From contig NZ_CP034562.1 of NCBI RefSeq assembly GCF_003970675.1, positions 3,162,001 through 3,226,000 of the forward strand: a DNA stretch of 64,000 nt, in the 5' to 3' direction. Made by a program: the position numbers and the translations under genes. The notes under the pieces are model-generated. The model was not told where the DNA came from, did no database searches, and was given only the letters and a program-made list of their open reading frames with translations. How positions within the stretch are numbered: position 1 is the stretch's first letter; each line of letters opens with the position of its first letter. This document shows, piece by piece, positions 33,251 to 43,200 of the stretch. Source of the stretch: Flammeovirga pectinis (GTDB taxonomy: Bacteria; Bacteroidota; Bacteroidia; Cytophagales; Flammeovirgaceae).

Positions 33251-36200
33251 TTAACCAATTACTAAAGAAAGATCAGTTAATTCATAAATTCTTAATTCAC
33301 CTTTCCAAAGGTTAGCGTCTACAAGAATGACAACTTTGCCATTTTCGTTTTTCACTTCTTTGATATGGCATTCCAAGTTCATTGTTGGGTCACCTTGTAA
33401 AATTTGACCTCTGTACTTCCAAACTGTTTTGTTTGGTGCAAGATGGTTAAACCCTACGTTAGCTAAACCATTACCTAAACCTTGTTGTAAGGCATAAACT
33501 TGAACGGCTTGATGAATTGCCTCAACACCTAAAGAACCTGGCATAACAGGATCTTGGTAGAAGTGACAAGTAAAGAACCAATCGTAGTTATTGATAGCAC
33601 GTGTAGCATGGATATATCCTTTACCATACTTACCACCTTCTTTTATAATTGTAGCACTGTCTAACAAGTTCAACTGGTCTTCTGCCAAGTGCAATCTTGG
33701 TGAAGCTGGGTTTGTTGACTTAAACAACTTCATTTTACCAAATAATGAATCTAGGTTAAATGAAATGCTATTCTTTTTATCGTATTCGTTCGAATCTTTC
33801 CAAGTTGGCATCTTCCCTCCTGAATCTAAACCTGCTTGACTAGATAAGTCGGCTACAGTAAAGAACCCGAATGATGATTGACCTACGTAGAATACCGTAC
33901 CATCTACAGACAATTCGAAAGTATAACGTTGTAATACCGTACCTGCAAGGTTAGTATGCGACGTCATCACTACTTTGTTTGTGATTGTTTTTCCTTGAAG
34001 ATCAACATCCACTAACATCTCACCATCACCATCTAGGTTACGGAAGAATAAATCTTTATCAGGAACAGACAATGTAGAACCTAAGTAAGCACCTAAGAAA
34101 CCACATGGCTGTAATGCCACTTCCATCAATACCGAATAAGGCATTACAGGAGAAGCATTTTGCTTAAAGTACCAAGCATCTACAGGCACATCATACTCAG
34201 AGATGATTGTAGGCTTGTTTCTAAAATCATGTCTTTCGTTGCTGATAGACAATACTCTTGAAATTACTTGTAAGTCTGTATTAGGCTGACGAGATAAAGA
34301 ACGTCCGTCAAATACTTTGTACTCATCACCAAAACATTTAGAAACTGGTCCTAATGCAAACTGTGTGATGTCACCTTCATCTAATAAAACTTCTTTATTA
34401 ACAGGCTTCACGTATACACCGTGATTTGTGTTGGCTAAATCCTTCTTGTATTGAGGATTGTCTTTTTCTTGTAAACGAAGTCCTAAGTTTTCGAAGTATA
34501 CAGAAGATAAATCGTCATAGATAATTTCTAAATCAGCTACTACGTAAGGTTCAGGAACTAAACCTACTTCTTTCACATCCATACGGTAGATTAATTTACC
34601 GTCTTTTGCGTTTACTTCTTTACGACATCTTACTTTTTGAGGGATATCTAATACAGGTTGGAAACGAGCATCTTTAGTTAAACGCTGCATACCCATATAT
34701 AACATCAAGAAACGAAGCAACTGTCCGCCACCTTCTGCTTGTAAAGAACCTGCAAGCACTTCGTCATCTCTAAAGTGACATGGGAAGTACCAATCGTCTG
34801 CTTTTAAATCTTTTTCTGCTTCGATAAAACCAATTCCTGAAGAACCACCTTTAAGGTCTAATTCAGTAATTCTATCTAACATTAAGATATCTTTAGGAGG
34901 AAGACGTAAAGATCCGTTTCTACCTAAGTTATTGTAATCTGCACCAAATACACCTTCTAAATCACCATTCGTTAAAGCTAAAAGCTCTTCTTGGTTAAAA
35001 GTAGTTTGGTTACAGTGTAATAATGGCTCAAAGAATTGTTGCTTACGGTTGTTTCTTTCTTCAATTTCAGAAGGTTTGAATACTACTCCTTGTCCAACTG
35101 ATAAATCAGCTTCGTTAAAGAAACCAGCACAACCACCACGCATTTTCAATACCATTCTATCTTCTACGTAACAATCATAACGGAAGAAGAATAATAAGTT
35201 GTTACCATTACGTACATAGCTATCAATGCTAATGTCATAACGTAACGTTTGTCCTTCAAAAGGAAGATCATCCAAGAAAGTTAAAGTACAATCTAATAGA
35301 CGGTATTTGTACTCTCCTTTGTTTTGGAAATCAATTCCTAAATAAGAAATCAATAAAAGGTCACATTGTCCAGATTCTACGGCTACTGCCCAAGGAATTT
35401 GTCCGTCTGTTGCAAACCAAGAATTGTAAGGGATATCGTATTCAGTAGTTAAACTAGATGGCTTATACTCGTTTGTTTTAGCATCTAATTTTGTTACTCT
35501 ACTTACTAATAAGTAAGGAGGCATTGGTAGCATTACTCTACATGGGTACGTATCAATAATTGAGTATTCAGGTCCGAATACGTCAGCAATTTTACTAGTA
35601 GCAAATGTAAGTAGATCTTGCTCGTTCCAGATTGCATCTTTTTTAGAAGCTTTATAGTCTGGTGCATCAAAATCATAAAGAGCCAAGCCATTCTCAGCAA
35701 TTTTCTGAGAAACCTTCTTCTCAATAGTATCTAAAGTTGAATTCTTATCCATCTTATTTATTGTTTGTTCTTTTTCTACTGCCGCAAACATATCGTAGGC
35801 TTCTTCACCAGCAAAAGCAGGTGTTCTTTCTCCAATTCTGTTTGTTGCATTTTGGAAAGTCGCTTTGTTCTGTTCAGTTAAGGCAAATTCCTCAAAACGA
35901 GCTCCTCCAGTATGTAATCTCTTGTAAATTTTCTTTCTTTTGATTCCTCTCTCAGAAGTTTTTGTAATGTAAGCCGATAAATCAAGCGCTACACCTTCTC
36001 CTAGTAATTGAGCAATCATTGCAGTAAAGCTTTTCAACGAGTCAGAACCCTTACGGTCTGTAGCTATAGTTGTATGCTTTTGCTCTTTTAAGATCTCTCC
36101 AATCCATCTTGAACAAGTAGAGTTAGCCCCCACTTCTAAAAAGATATCATGACCATCTTCTTTCATCTTTCTGATTAGCTTCGGAAGGTTTACCTCTTGG

Positions 36201-39200
36201 CAACACACCTCTTTTGCATTTTCAGCAATTGCATCAACATCAATTTTCATTGGTGCCATAGTCACACCAGAATACACTGTTAAAGGCACTTCTTTTTGCA
36301 GTGGCAAATGATGCATTGTAATAAACTCATCCGATACTCTACGGATAAATTCATGATGCACAACATTATTAATTGTAAGTGTTACCGATGCTAAACCATG
36401 CTTTTGCATAATTTCTTCAAGGATATCATTATCACCCGAAAGAATAATTTCAGAATCCGTATTGATGAACGTTAGATAAACTCTTTCGTATTCACCTTCT
36501 ACTTCTTGTCTGTACCATTCTTCTAATGTTTGATACCCTAGCTTTTTAGCATTTGTAGTAATCAAACGGCTTCTCCAACGTGCTTTAGCTGTAGCAACAT
36601 CTAATCCCCATTCTTTACTCAGAATAGTCATATCACCGCCAACAACCTCACTAAAAATGTTAGACTCTAAGAATTTCTCATCTACTAAATGAGCATCCCA
36701 GAATTGTTGTCCGTACCACATTCCGCTAGTTTCACCCATGCTATACCCTGCCATTGCATCTGGCTTCATCTTCAAAATATCTTGAAGTAAATGTGTATAA
36801 GCAGCAGAGAAAGCACAACCAATTGCCATTACAGGAAGTGCGTTAGTACCAAGATTTTGCTCTTGTAACTTCACTTCTTCAGCAGATGGTGTTTTTAAAG
36901 TTCTTGGGTATAAATACTCCGTAAAGAACGCTCTGTTTGGATGGTTAACCGACTCCTTGATGTTATCATATAGGCTTGGGAACATCTGTAATAAAGAAGC
37001 ACCAAAACCTTGATAAGCACTACCAGAACCAGGATACATTAGGGCTACTTTTCCATTTTTGCCTAACGGCGATGGGTTATAGTAACTACCTGATGGCATT
37101 TGTAATACTACATTATTCTTGTAAGCCTCTTTCATGTGCTTTTGGAAGAATTCTACATCACGTAGTAAAACGTCCTCAGACTTGGCTACAAAAATGACTT
37201 TAATATCAGCAGCTTGATCAAATGTTTCGCATAGCTTGTCCGATGTCTCATTAAAACCAACTGTCTCAACATCTGTCAATACAGCCAATAATTGATGGTT
37301 TATTGCACCAGGACTAGTAATAGAAACAGGGAATAAACGCTCTCCTCCTTTTGCTAAGTAAGGGCTGCGCTCTTCTACCGTTGGATGAGAAGCTTCCGAC
37401 ATCAATACATGTGCAGAAGAACCATCACTTGCCAAACCACTAATTGCTGCACGTAAATCTTCTTTTCCTTCTTCTACAACCCAAGGCATAGATACATTTG
37501 GAACAAAGAAAGATGTACCTGCAAATTTATCTTCAGATTTAGGTCCTGTCCATTGTGGAGTTGCAGGAATAAATCTATGGTATAAAGCTAAAGCTGATCG
37601 AATAATAGAAGCAATACCAGATGCAGAGAATGTATGACCCACTGTAGATTTACTAGAACCTAAAGCCGTTGTCAATTTCCCATTTTCTGATTTATAAACC
37701 GAAGTTAAACCTTCGATCTCTGCTTGATCTTCTGATGTTACACCACTTGCAGAAACTTCTAATAAACCAATATCAGAAGCATCTAAATTATTATTTGATA
37801 GAATCTCTGTAGCACCTTTTTTAACAGCCTCTACAGTTACTTCACCTCTAATAGAAGAAACTTCGGATTGAATAATTGCGATGTCATCAATTTGTGCATA
37901 CACACGATCTTCTTTCGCGTCTTCTGCTCTTTTAATAACAATTGCACCAGCACCTTCACCAACATTCCAACCGTTTGTTTCAGTGTTCCATCCTAAAGAA
38001 ACATCACCTGTATTTACTGGGTTTTGCACATGACGGCTCAATACACCTTCCATGCTACCTGCTAAATCAATAGCACCCAATACAACTGCATCTACTTCTC
38101 CTAGAGCCAACATATTTCTTGCAACATCTAATGCTTTATATACAGCATTTTCATTAGAAGAAATTGTAAACGATGGTCCTGTAAAATCCCAAAGTGATGA
38201 AATACGGCTAGAGATAATGTTACCAATAAAGCCTGTATGTTCAGATGGAGAATGGTCTTCGAATGCCTCAAAAACAGTATTTTTCAACACGTCAGAAAGT
38301 GATGCTTGTTTCTCAACATCCATTTCTAAACCTGCCATCTTCAGTGCTTCTTCTACTTGCCAGATAAGATCCCATCTCCCCATACGGTGATGTATTTCTA
38401 ATTCTGATTCCATAGCAGTAAGTACCGCAATGTTGGCTCCTTTTCCTTGTGCTCCTGTCAAACCAGCATCGTGCAATGCTCTATCTGCAACAGTTAGCAT
38501 CAACGTTTGTTGTAACGTTAAGCGTTCGGCTTCTTTTGGCTGGATTTTAAAGCGTAAGATATCTAAATCAAACTCTTCTAACCATGCCCCTTGAATACCT
38601 TTTATATCTTCTAAACCTAAACCTTTCTTCAACGTTTCCAATTCTTCCATTCCCTTCCAACGGTTAGCCGGAAGTCCTTTAAAGAATTGCTCTCCTTGGT
38701 ATAAAGCCAAATAGAAATCTTCTACTGTAGCACAACCTCCAAAATGAAGATCCATACCAACAATAGACATTGGTTGTTTAGGCGAACTAATTTTTTCTTT
38801 TTCTACTTTTTCTTCTGCATTGTAAGCAGATAAAATCATGTGTGCATTTGTACCACCAAAACCAAAAGCGTTAATTCCTGCATGAGGACGCTCTCCTTTT
38901 TGTGGCCAAGCAGAATTTTCCAACATGATCTGCTCTTTTCCTACTTTTTGATCTGTAGAATGAACAGCTCCTTCAATCTTAATTGTTGCTGGAATAAACT
39001 TCTTTTGCATGGCTATGATCACCTTTAACATTCCCGTCATTCCGGCAGCTGTTAAAAGGTGTCCCATATTAGATTTCACCGACCCCAAGAAAGGAGGTCT
39101 AACGGTATCTTGAGCAAAGAAATTACTAATAGAGTTAATTTCTGTAGTATCTCCTAGCGGAGTACCTGTTGCATGACATTCTAGGTAATCAATTTCTGCT

Positions 39201-40180
39201 GGCGTTAAGTTCGTTCCTTCGTAAGCTCTTTCAAAAGCTAACTTCTGCCCTTTTGGGTTTGGACTTAATAAGAATTTTCCTTTACCATCATTTGATAAAC
39301 CTACACCATCTACAACTGCTAAAATCTTATCTCCATCACGTTGTGCATCGCTTAAGCGTTTTAACACCACCATACCTGCACCTTCAGAAGAAATCAAACC
39401 ACCAGAAGTATTATCTAATGGCGCTGACTTTTCGTTCATTCTTGCATAAGCGTGGAAATAAGAAAAGCCCATCTGAATAAACAAAGGATCAGCACCACTT
39501 ACGGCACCTGCTAACATCATGTCAGCTTTTCCTAATTGTAATTCGTCAATGGCTAATTTAATTGCATATAAACTAGAAGCACAAGCCGCATCCAAAGAAT
39601 AGTTTGTTGACGATAATCCTGTTGCTTGAGCAATTAATGCTGAAGGAGAATTAGTCAATAACGTTTCATGAATGTTGGCTTCGTATGCTGTATTTGCAAA
39701 AGGAATTTGAATACTTTCTCCCGTTAATTCTGTAATCACAGTGCTAGCCATATCTGCATAGATAGGTGCTAATACTTGGCGTGATCTTCTTGTAGGGAAT
39801 GACAAGTTACCCACAATAACACCACAATTTTTTCCTTGTGTGTTTTGCCAGTAACCACTGTCTTTTAATGCTTGTTGTGCTACATACAACGACCACTTAA
39901 ATTGATCGTCTTGTTTTGTTAGTAAGTTGGCATCCAATTTATATCCAGAAGGATCAAATTGAAAATCTCGAACATATCCACCTCTTAATGCATAACACTT
40001 ATCTAGTTTCCCTTTTTCTTTATTATAAAGACGTTCTGGAGATTGTCCAAACGTTTCATCATCAGAAAGAGTAACTAGATCTTTATTATCCAGTAGATTA
40101 TTCCAGAATGTATCTAATGAGTCTGATCCTGGGAATAAACCTCCCATTCCTATGACTGCTATTTTATCTTTTTTGCTCAT
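33251..40180 (-). CDS. pfaC: PUFA synthase subunit PfaC with internal AT (KS-CLF-AT-DH-DH)
   Basis: A 2309-residue megasynthase subunit. Ketosynthase: residues 1-455, nucleophile C200 (DAACASSL) with the His motifs CHATGTPLGD and NMGHLLTAAG. Chain-length-factor-like KS: about 470-930, where the Cys position reads SSNENAV and the first His is lost. Acyltransferase of PfaB type: about 1065-1450, PGSGSAY and S1147 in GYSMGETSG. Two double-hotdog FabA-type dehydratases: about 1590-1960 (CHFRDDEVLAGSLQAEG) and 1980-2309 (CHFYQDPVMPGSLGVEA). In gammaproteobacteria the AT is a separate PfaB; the fused order seen here is that of myxobacterial Pfa3, without its terminal AGPAT. Second gene of the operon. 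Confidence 0.95.
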   Translation of the reverse strand: MSKKDKIAVIGMGGLFPGSDSLDTFWNNLLDNKDLVTLSDDETFGQSPERLYNKEKGKLDKCYALRGGYVRDFQFDPSGYKLDANLLTKQDDQFKWSLYVAQQALKDSGYWQNTQGKNCGVIVGNLSFPTRRSRQVLAPIYADMASTVITELTGESIQIPFANTAYEANIHETLLTNSPSALIAQATGLSSTNYSLDAACASSLYAIKLAIDELQLGKADMMLAGAVSGADPLFIQMGFSYFHAYARMNEKSAPLDNTSGGLISSEGAGMVVLKRLSDAQRDGDKILAVVDGVGLSNDGKGKFLLSPNPKGQKLAFERAYEGTNLTPAEIDYLECHATGTPLGDTTEINSISNFFAQDTVRPPFLGSVKSNMGHLLTAAGMTGMLKVIIAMQKKFIPATIKIEGAVHSTDQKVGKEQIMLENSAWPQKGERPHAGINAFGFGGTNAHMILSAYNAEEKVEKEKISSPKQPMSIVGMDLHFGGCATVEDFYLALYQGEQFFKGLPANRWKGMEELETLKKGLGLEDIKGIQGAWLEEFDLDILRFKIQPKEAERLTLQQTLMLTVADRALHDAGLTGAQGKGANIAVLTAMESELEIHHRMGRWDLIWQVEEALKMAGLEMDVEKQASLSDVLKNTVFEAFEDHSPSEHTGFIGNIISSRISSLWDFTGPSFTISSNENAVYKALDVARNMLALGEVDAVVLGAIDLAGSMEGVLSRHVQNPVNTGDVSLGWNTETNGWNVGEGAGAIVIKRAEDAKEDRVYAQIDDIAIIQSEVSSIRGEVTVEAVKKGATEILSNNNLDASDIGLLEVSASGVTSEDQAEIEGLTSVYKSENGKLTTALGSSKSTVGHTFSASGIASIIRSALALYHRFIPATPQWTGPKSEDKFAGTSFFVPNVSMPWVVEEGKEDLRAAISGLASDGSSAHVLMSEASHPTVEERSPYLAKGGERLFPVSITSPGAINHQLLAVLTDVETVGFNETSDKLCETFDQAADIKVIFVAKSEDVLLRDVEFFQKHMKEAYKNNVVLQMPSGSYYNPSPLGKNGKVALMYPGSGSAYQGFGASLLQMFPSLYDNIKESVNHPNRAFFTEYLYPRTLKTPSAEEVKLQEQNLGTNALPVMAIGCAFSAAYTHLLQDILKMKPDAMAGYSMGETSGMWYGQQFWDAHLVDEKFLESNIFSEVVGGDMTILSKEWGLDVATAKARWRSRLITTNAKKLGYQTLEEWYRQEVEGEYERVYLTFINTDSEIILSGDNDILEEIMQKHGLASVTLTINNVVHHEFIRRVSDEFITMHHLPLQKEVPLTVYSGVTMAPMKIDVDAIAENAKEVCCQEVNLPKLIRKMKEDGHDIFLEVGANSTCSRWIGEILKEQKHTTIATDRKGSDSLKSFTAMIAQLLGEGVALDLSAYITKTSERGIKRKKIYKRLHTGGARFEEFALTEQNKATFQNATNRIGERTPAFAGEEAYDMFAAVEKEQTINKMDKNSTLDTIEKKVSQKIAENGLALYDFDAPDYKASKKDAIWNEQDLLTFATSKIADVFGPEYSIIDTYPCRVMLPMPPYLLVSRVTKLDAKTNEYKPSSLTTEYDIPYNSWFATDGQIPWAVAVESGQCDLLLISYLGIDFQNKGEYKYRLLDCTLTFLDDLPFEGQTLRYDISIDSYVRNGNNLLFFFRYDCYVEDRMVLKMRGGCAGFFNEADLSVGQGVVFKPSEIEERNNRKQQFFEPLLHCNQTTFNQEELLALTNGDLEGVFGADYNNLGRNGSLRLPPKDILMLDRITELDLKGGSSGIGFIEAEKDLKADDWYFPCHFRDDEVLAGSLQAEGGGQLLRFLMLYMGMQRLTKDARFQPVLDIPQKVRCRKEVNAKDGKLIYRMDVKEVGLVPEPYVVADLEIIYDDLSSVYFENLGLRLQEKDNPQYKKDLANTNHGVYVKPVNKEVLLDEGDITQFALGPVSKCFGDEYKVFDGRSLSRQPNTDLQVISRVLSISNERHDFRNKPTIISEYDVPVDAWYFKQNASPVMPYSVLMEVALQPCGFLGAYLGSTLSVPDKDLFFRNLDGDGEMLVDVDLQGKTITNKVVMTSHTNLAGTVLQRYTFELSVDGTVFYVGQSSFGFFTVADLSSQAGLDSGGKMPTWKDSNEYDKKNSISFNLDSLFGKMKLFKSTNPASPRLHLAEDQLNLLDSATIIKEGGKYGKGYIHATRAINNYDWFFTCHFYQDPVMPGSLGVEAIHQAVQVYALQQGLGNGLANVGFNHLAPNKTVWKYRGQILQGDPTMNLECHIKEVKNENGKVVILVDANLWKGELRIYELTDLSLVIG

Positions 40181-40194
40181 TGCATATCTTATTT

Positions 40195-40239
40195 TTCATC
40201 AATGGGGACGTAGCTAACTACGTCCCCTATTTTGATGAA
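40195..40239. other. strong hairpin between pfaA and pfaC
   Basis: Inner stem of ten perfect pairs (GGGGACGTAG with CTACGTCCCC, loop CTAA) and an outer stem TTCATCAA/TTGATGAA. It begins about 5 nt after the pfaA stop and has no T tract, so readthrough into pfaC is expected. Confidence 0.75.
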
Positions 40240-40244
40240 TGTGG

Positions 40245-43200
40245 TTATGACCAAGTTAGCTCACGACTGATTGTCATTGCTGCGCCATAACTTTTCATAT
40301 AAACTTTTCCAGTTTCTGCATCATAGGCTGTGATATCAGAAACCATTGAGAAGTCATCTGCTTTTTTTACTTCGATTTGAACGTAGAACGGCTTTCCAAA
40401 AGGAAGAGCATCGAAGATCTCTACATATTCAGTACTTAAAGGTAAACTTGCTGCACCATGGAAACGACGTACCCAAACGACTGCTCCTTGATACATAATG
40501 TCCATCAAGTAAGGATTTACCTTTTTAACAGGTACCTGTCCCTGACGTTCTTCTGTTACCCCATTGTGCTCACATAAGAACACCATGCTTTTTTCGTTCA
40601 TCTCTAGAATCGATTTGATTCCGTTAAAGTCTGAACCATGAAACAATGTTCCATCTGTATATACTGAAGAAGCATCTGCTACCGCTGGCGTTGCATTTGT
40701 ATTAGGCAATGCAACCACTGGAGCTTCAACTCCTTTAGAAGTTAAAGTGATTTGTGTTTGATAATGGTTCAAGGGAAGTTTTCCACCATTGTCGCTAGAA
40801 ACATTCACTGTCATAGTTACAGTATCTTCTGATTTTGATGTCTCTTTAACTGTAATAGTGTAATCTTCCGCTTGTTTACCATCAAATACGATTCCTTTAA
40901 AAAGTTTCGCATTATCAACTCGTTGGATGTTAAAGCCTGGATATAAATCCGTTGCCGTCTGAACCATCCAAGTAGATGCATTTACGATTGGAAGCACTGC
41001 GTTTCCTTGAATCATATGATGTTGTAAGAAAGGATTTTTCTCCTCCGTCATATTTCTCTTTACCGTATATGTCTTTAAATCACCTGAGATATCTGCTTTT
41101 GCTAATGGTAAAGTACCACCTAGAATTACTTGAGGCTGATCTGCAAAGGCATCACTTAATTGATCTACCATTGCTACTGGTCCTTCTTCAGAAGGAACTA
41201 ATGCAACACCGTAAGCTTCGAACATTTTCTTTAACTCACCACTTACCATTCCTGCGTCCCATGCTCCCCAGTTAATAGAGGCGATATGAACATCTGGATG
41301 GTTCTTCTTAAATAAATGAGCTACTCTGTTCAATACTTCATTGGCCATTGCATAATCTGATTGACCAACATTACCATAGAAACCTGCTACAGAAGAGAAC
41401 AACACTACGTGTTTGATATCATGAATACTACCTGCTGCTACTGCGGCCAATAGTCCTGAAATCTTTACATCATATACATTATCGAAGTCTGTTGCTGTTT
41501 TATTTTCGATTAACTTATCTGCTAATCTACCTGCACCATGAATAATACCAGTAATCTTACCTGCTTGTGCTACTATTGGTTCAACTGCTGCTTTTAATGC
41601 TTCTGCATTAGTAACATCAGCTGCTGTGTAATAAGCTTTTGCTCCTACACTTTCGATATACTCTAAGTTCTCTTGGATTTCTCTTTGAGAAAGTACCGCA
41701 CCTACCATTTTATTTATTGCCTTTGGAAGTGGTTTCTCTCCAGCTTCTTTTAAGGCCATCATTGCACTACGTTTAAGTGCTGGCTCGTCTGCCACACCTT
41801 GTGCCCATGCAGGTTCTGAATCTGTTAATGCCGATCTACCAACCAAAATAAATTTCGATTTGTATGTCTTCGCCATTGCTCGAACACAATCTGCTGTTAC
41901 ACCTTTTGCACCACCTGTTACCAAGAAAACGCTTTCTGAAGTGATACTAGAAGTTCTTACCGTTCCTGCTTTATGAGGTTCTACAACCGCTTGAAGCGTA
42001 AAACGTTTTCCTTCGTCATTGTAAGCTGTTTCTGTTGTAGTAACATCTGCATCTTTCAATTCAGCAATTACTTTCTTTGCAGCTACATCTGCTTTCAATT
42101 GAGGCGACAAGTCAAGTGCTCTACAGAACACGTTTGTCCATTCTAAGTTCATTGATTTTGTAAGACCAAATAAGCCTCCACCAATCACTGAAACATTTCC
42201 TGGGTTTTTGATACCAAATGCTCCTTCTAAACGAGTTACTGTCATGAAAGAAGCTCTTGTAGTTTTAGCCGCGTAATCGTTTAATGACGACTTCAAGTGT
42301 TTTGCTAACAAATACGCTGATTTCAATAATTCTTTTTCTTTATCGAAATGCATACCCCATTGTCCTAAAGGAAAACGGAAGTGAGGATGAACATAAATAA
42401 ACTGATCAACTCCTCCGATTTGTGCTAAAGCACTTTTAATTGCATCATCAGAAACATCTGATAATTGAAGCTCTTTTGCTCCTTGAGGTAAAGTTACTGC
42501 CGCTTGGCGAACCAAACTTGATGGCATTGTCAATACCGCTACATTTCTGCCTTCAGCCAATAATTCTTGTGCTAAAGAAACAGATAATCCCGAGCCATCA
42601 TTCGTAATGACTGTCCATGCATTTGCATCGTTATCGATCACCAATTGATCTGGCTCGGGAATATATTTTAATTGAACAGAAGAACGAGGTACACGGTCAT
42701 AGTTTCCTGAAACAAATGATGTTTGATCTTCTGCAATTACTTCTTCTAACTGCTTAGTAGACTTTTTTTTTTCAAGTCCCGTAGAACTTGTAGTTGCGCC
42801 TGCTTTACCTGAGATATACTCAGCAATCTGGGCGAGCGTTCGCAGTTCTGCAAGTTCTTGTGGATCTACTCCTTGAACGGATGGATTAGCTTCTGTCATT
42901 GCACCGAAGATTTCTACTCTTTTTATTGAGTCGATACCTAAATCTGCTTCCATGTCCATTTCCATTTCCAACATTTCTGAAGGGTAACCTGTCTTCTCTG
43001 CAATCACTACTAATAATGATGCTTCGATTTCTGCGTTAGTTACGCCACCTGCTGCTGGTGCTTCTGCTACAGGTGCCGCCGCTGCTACTGGAGCTGCTGC
43101 TGCAGGTGCTGATGTTGCTCCCGCTTTTCCTGAAATATATTCAGCTATCTGAGCTAATGTTCTTAATTCAGCTAACTCTTGTGGATCTACTCCTTGAACG

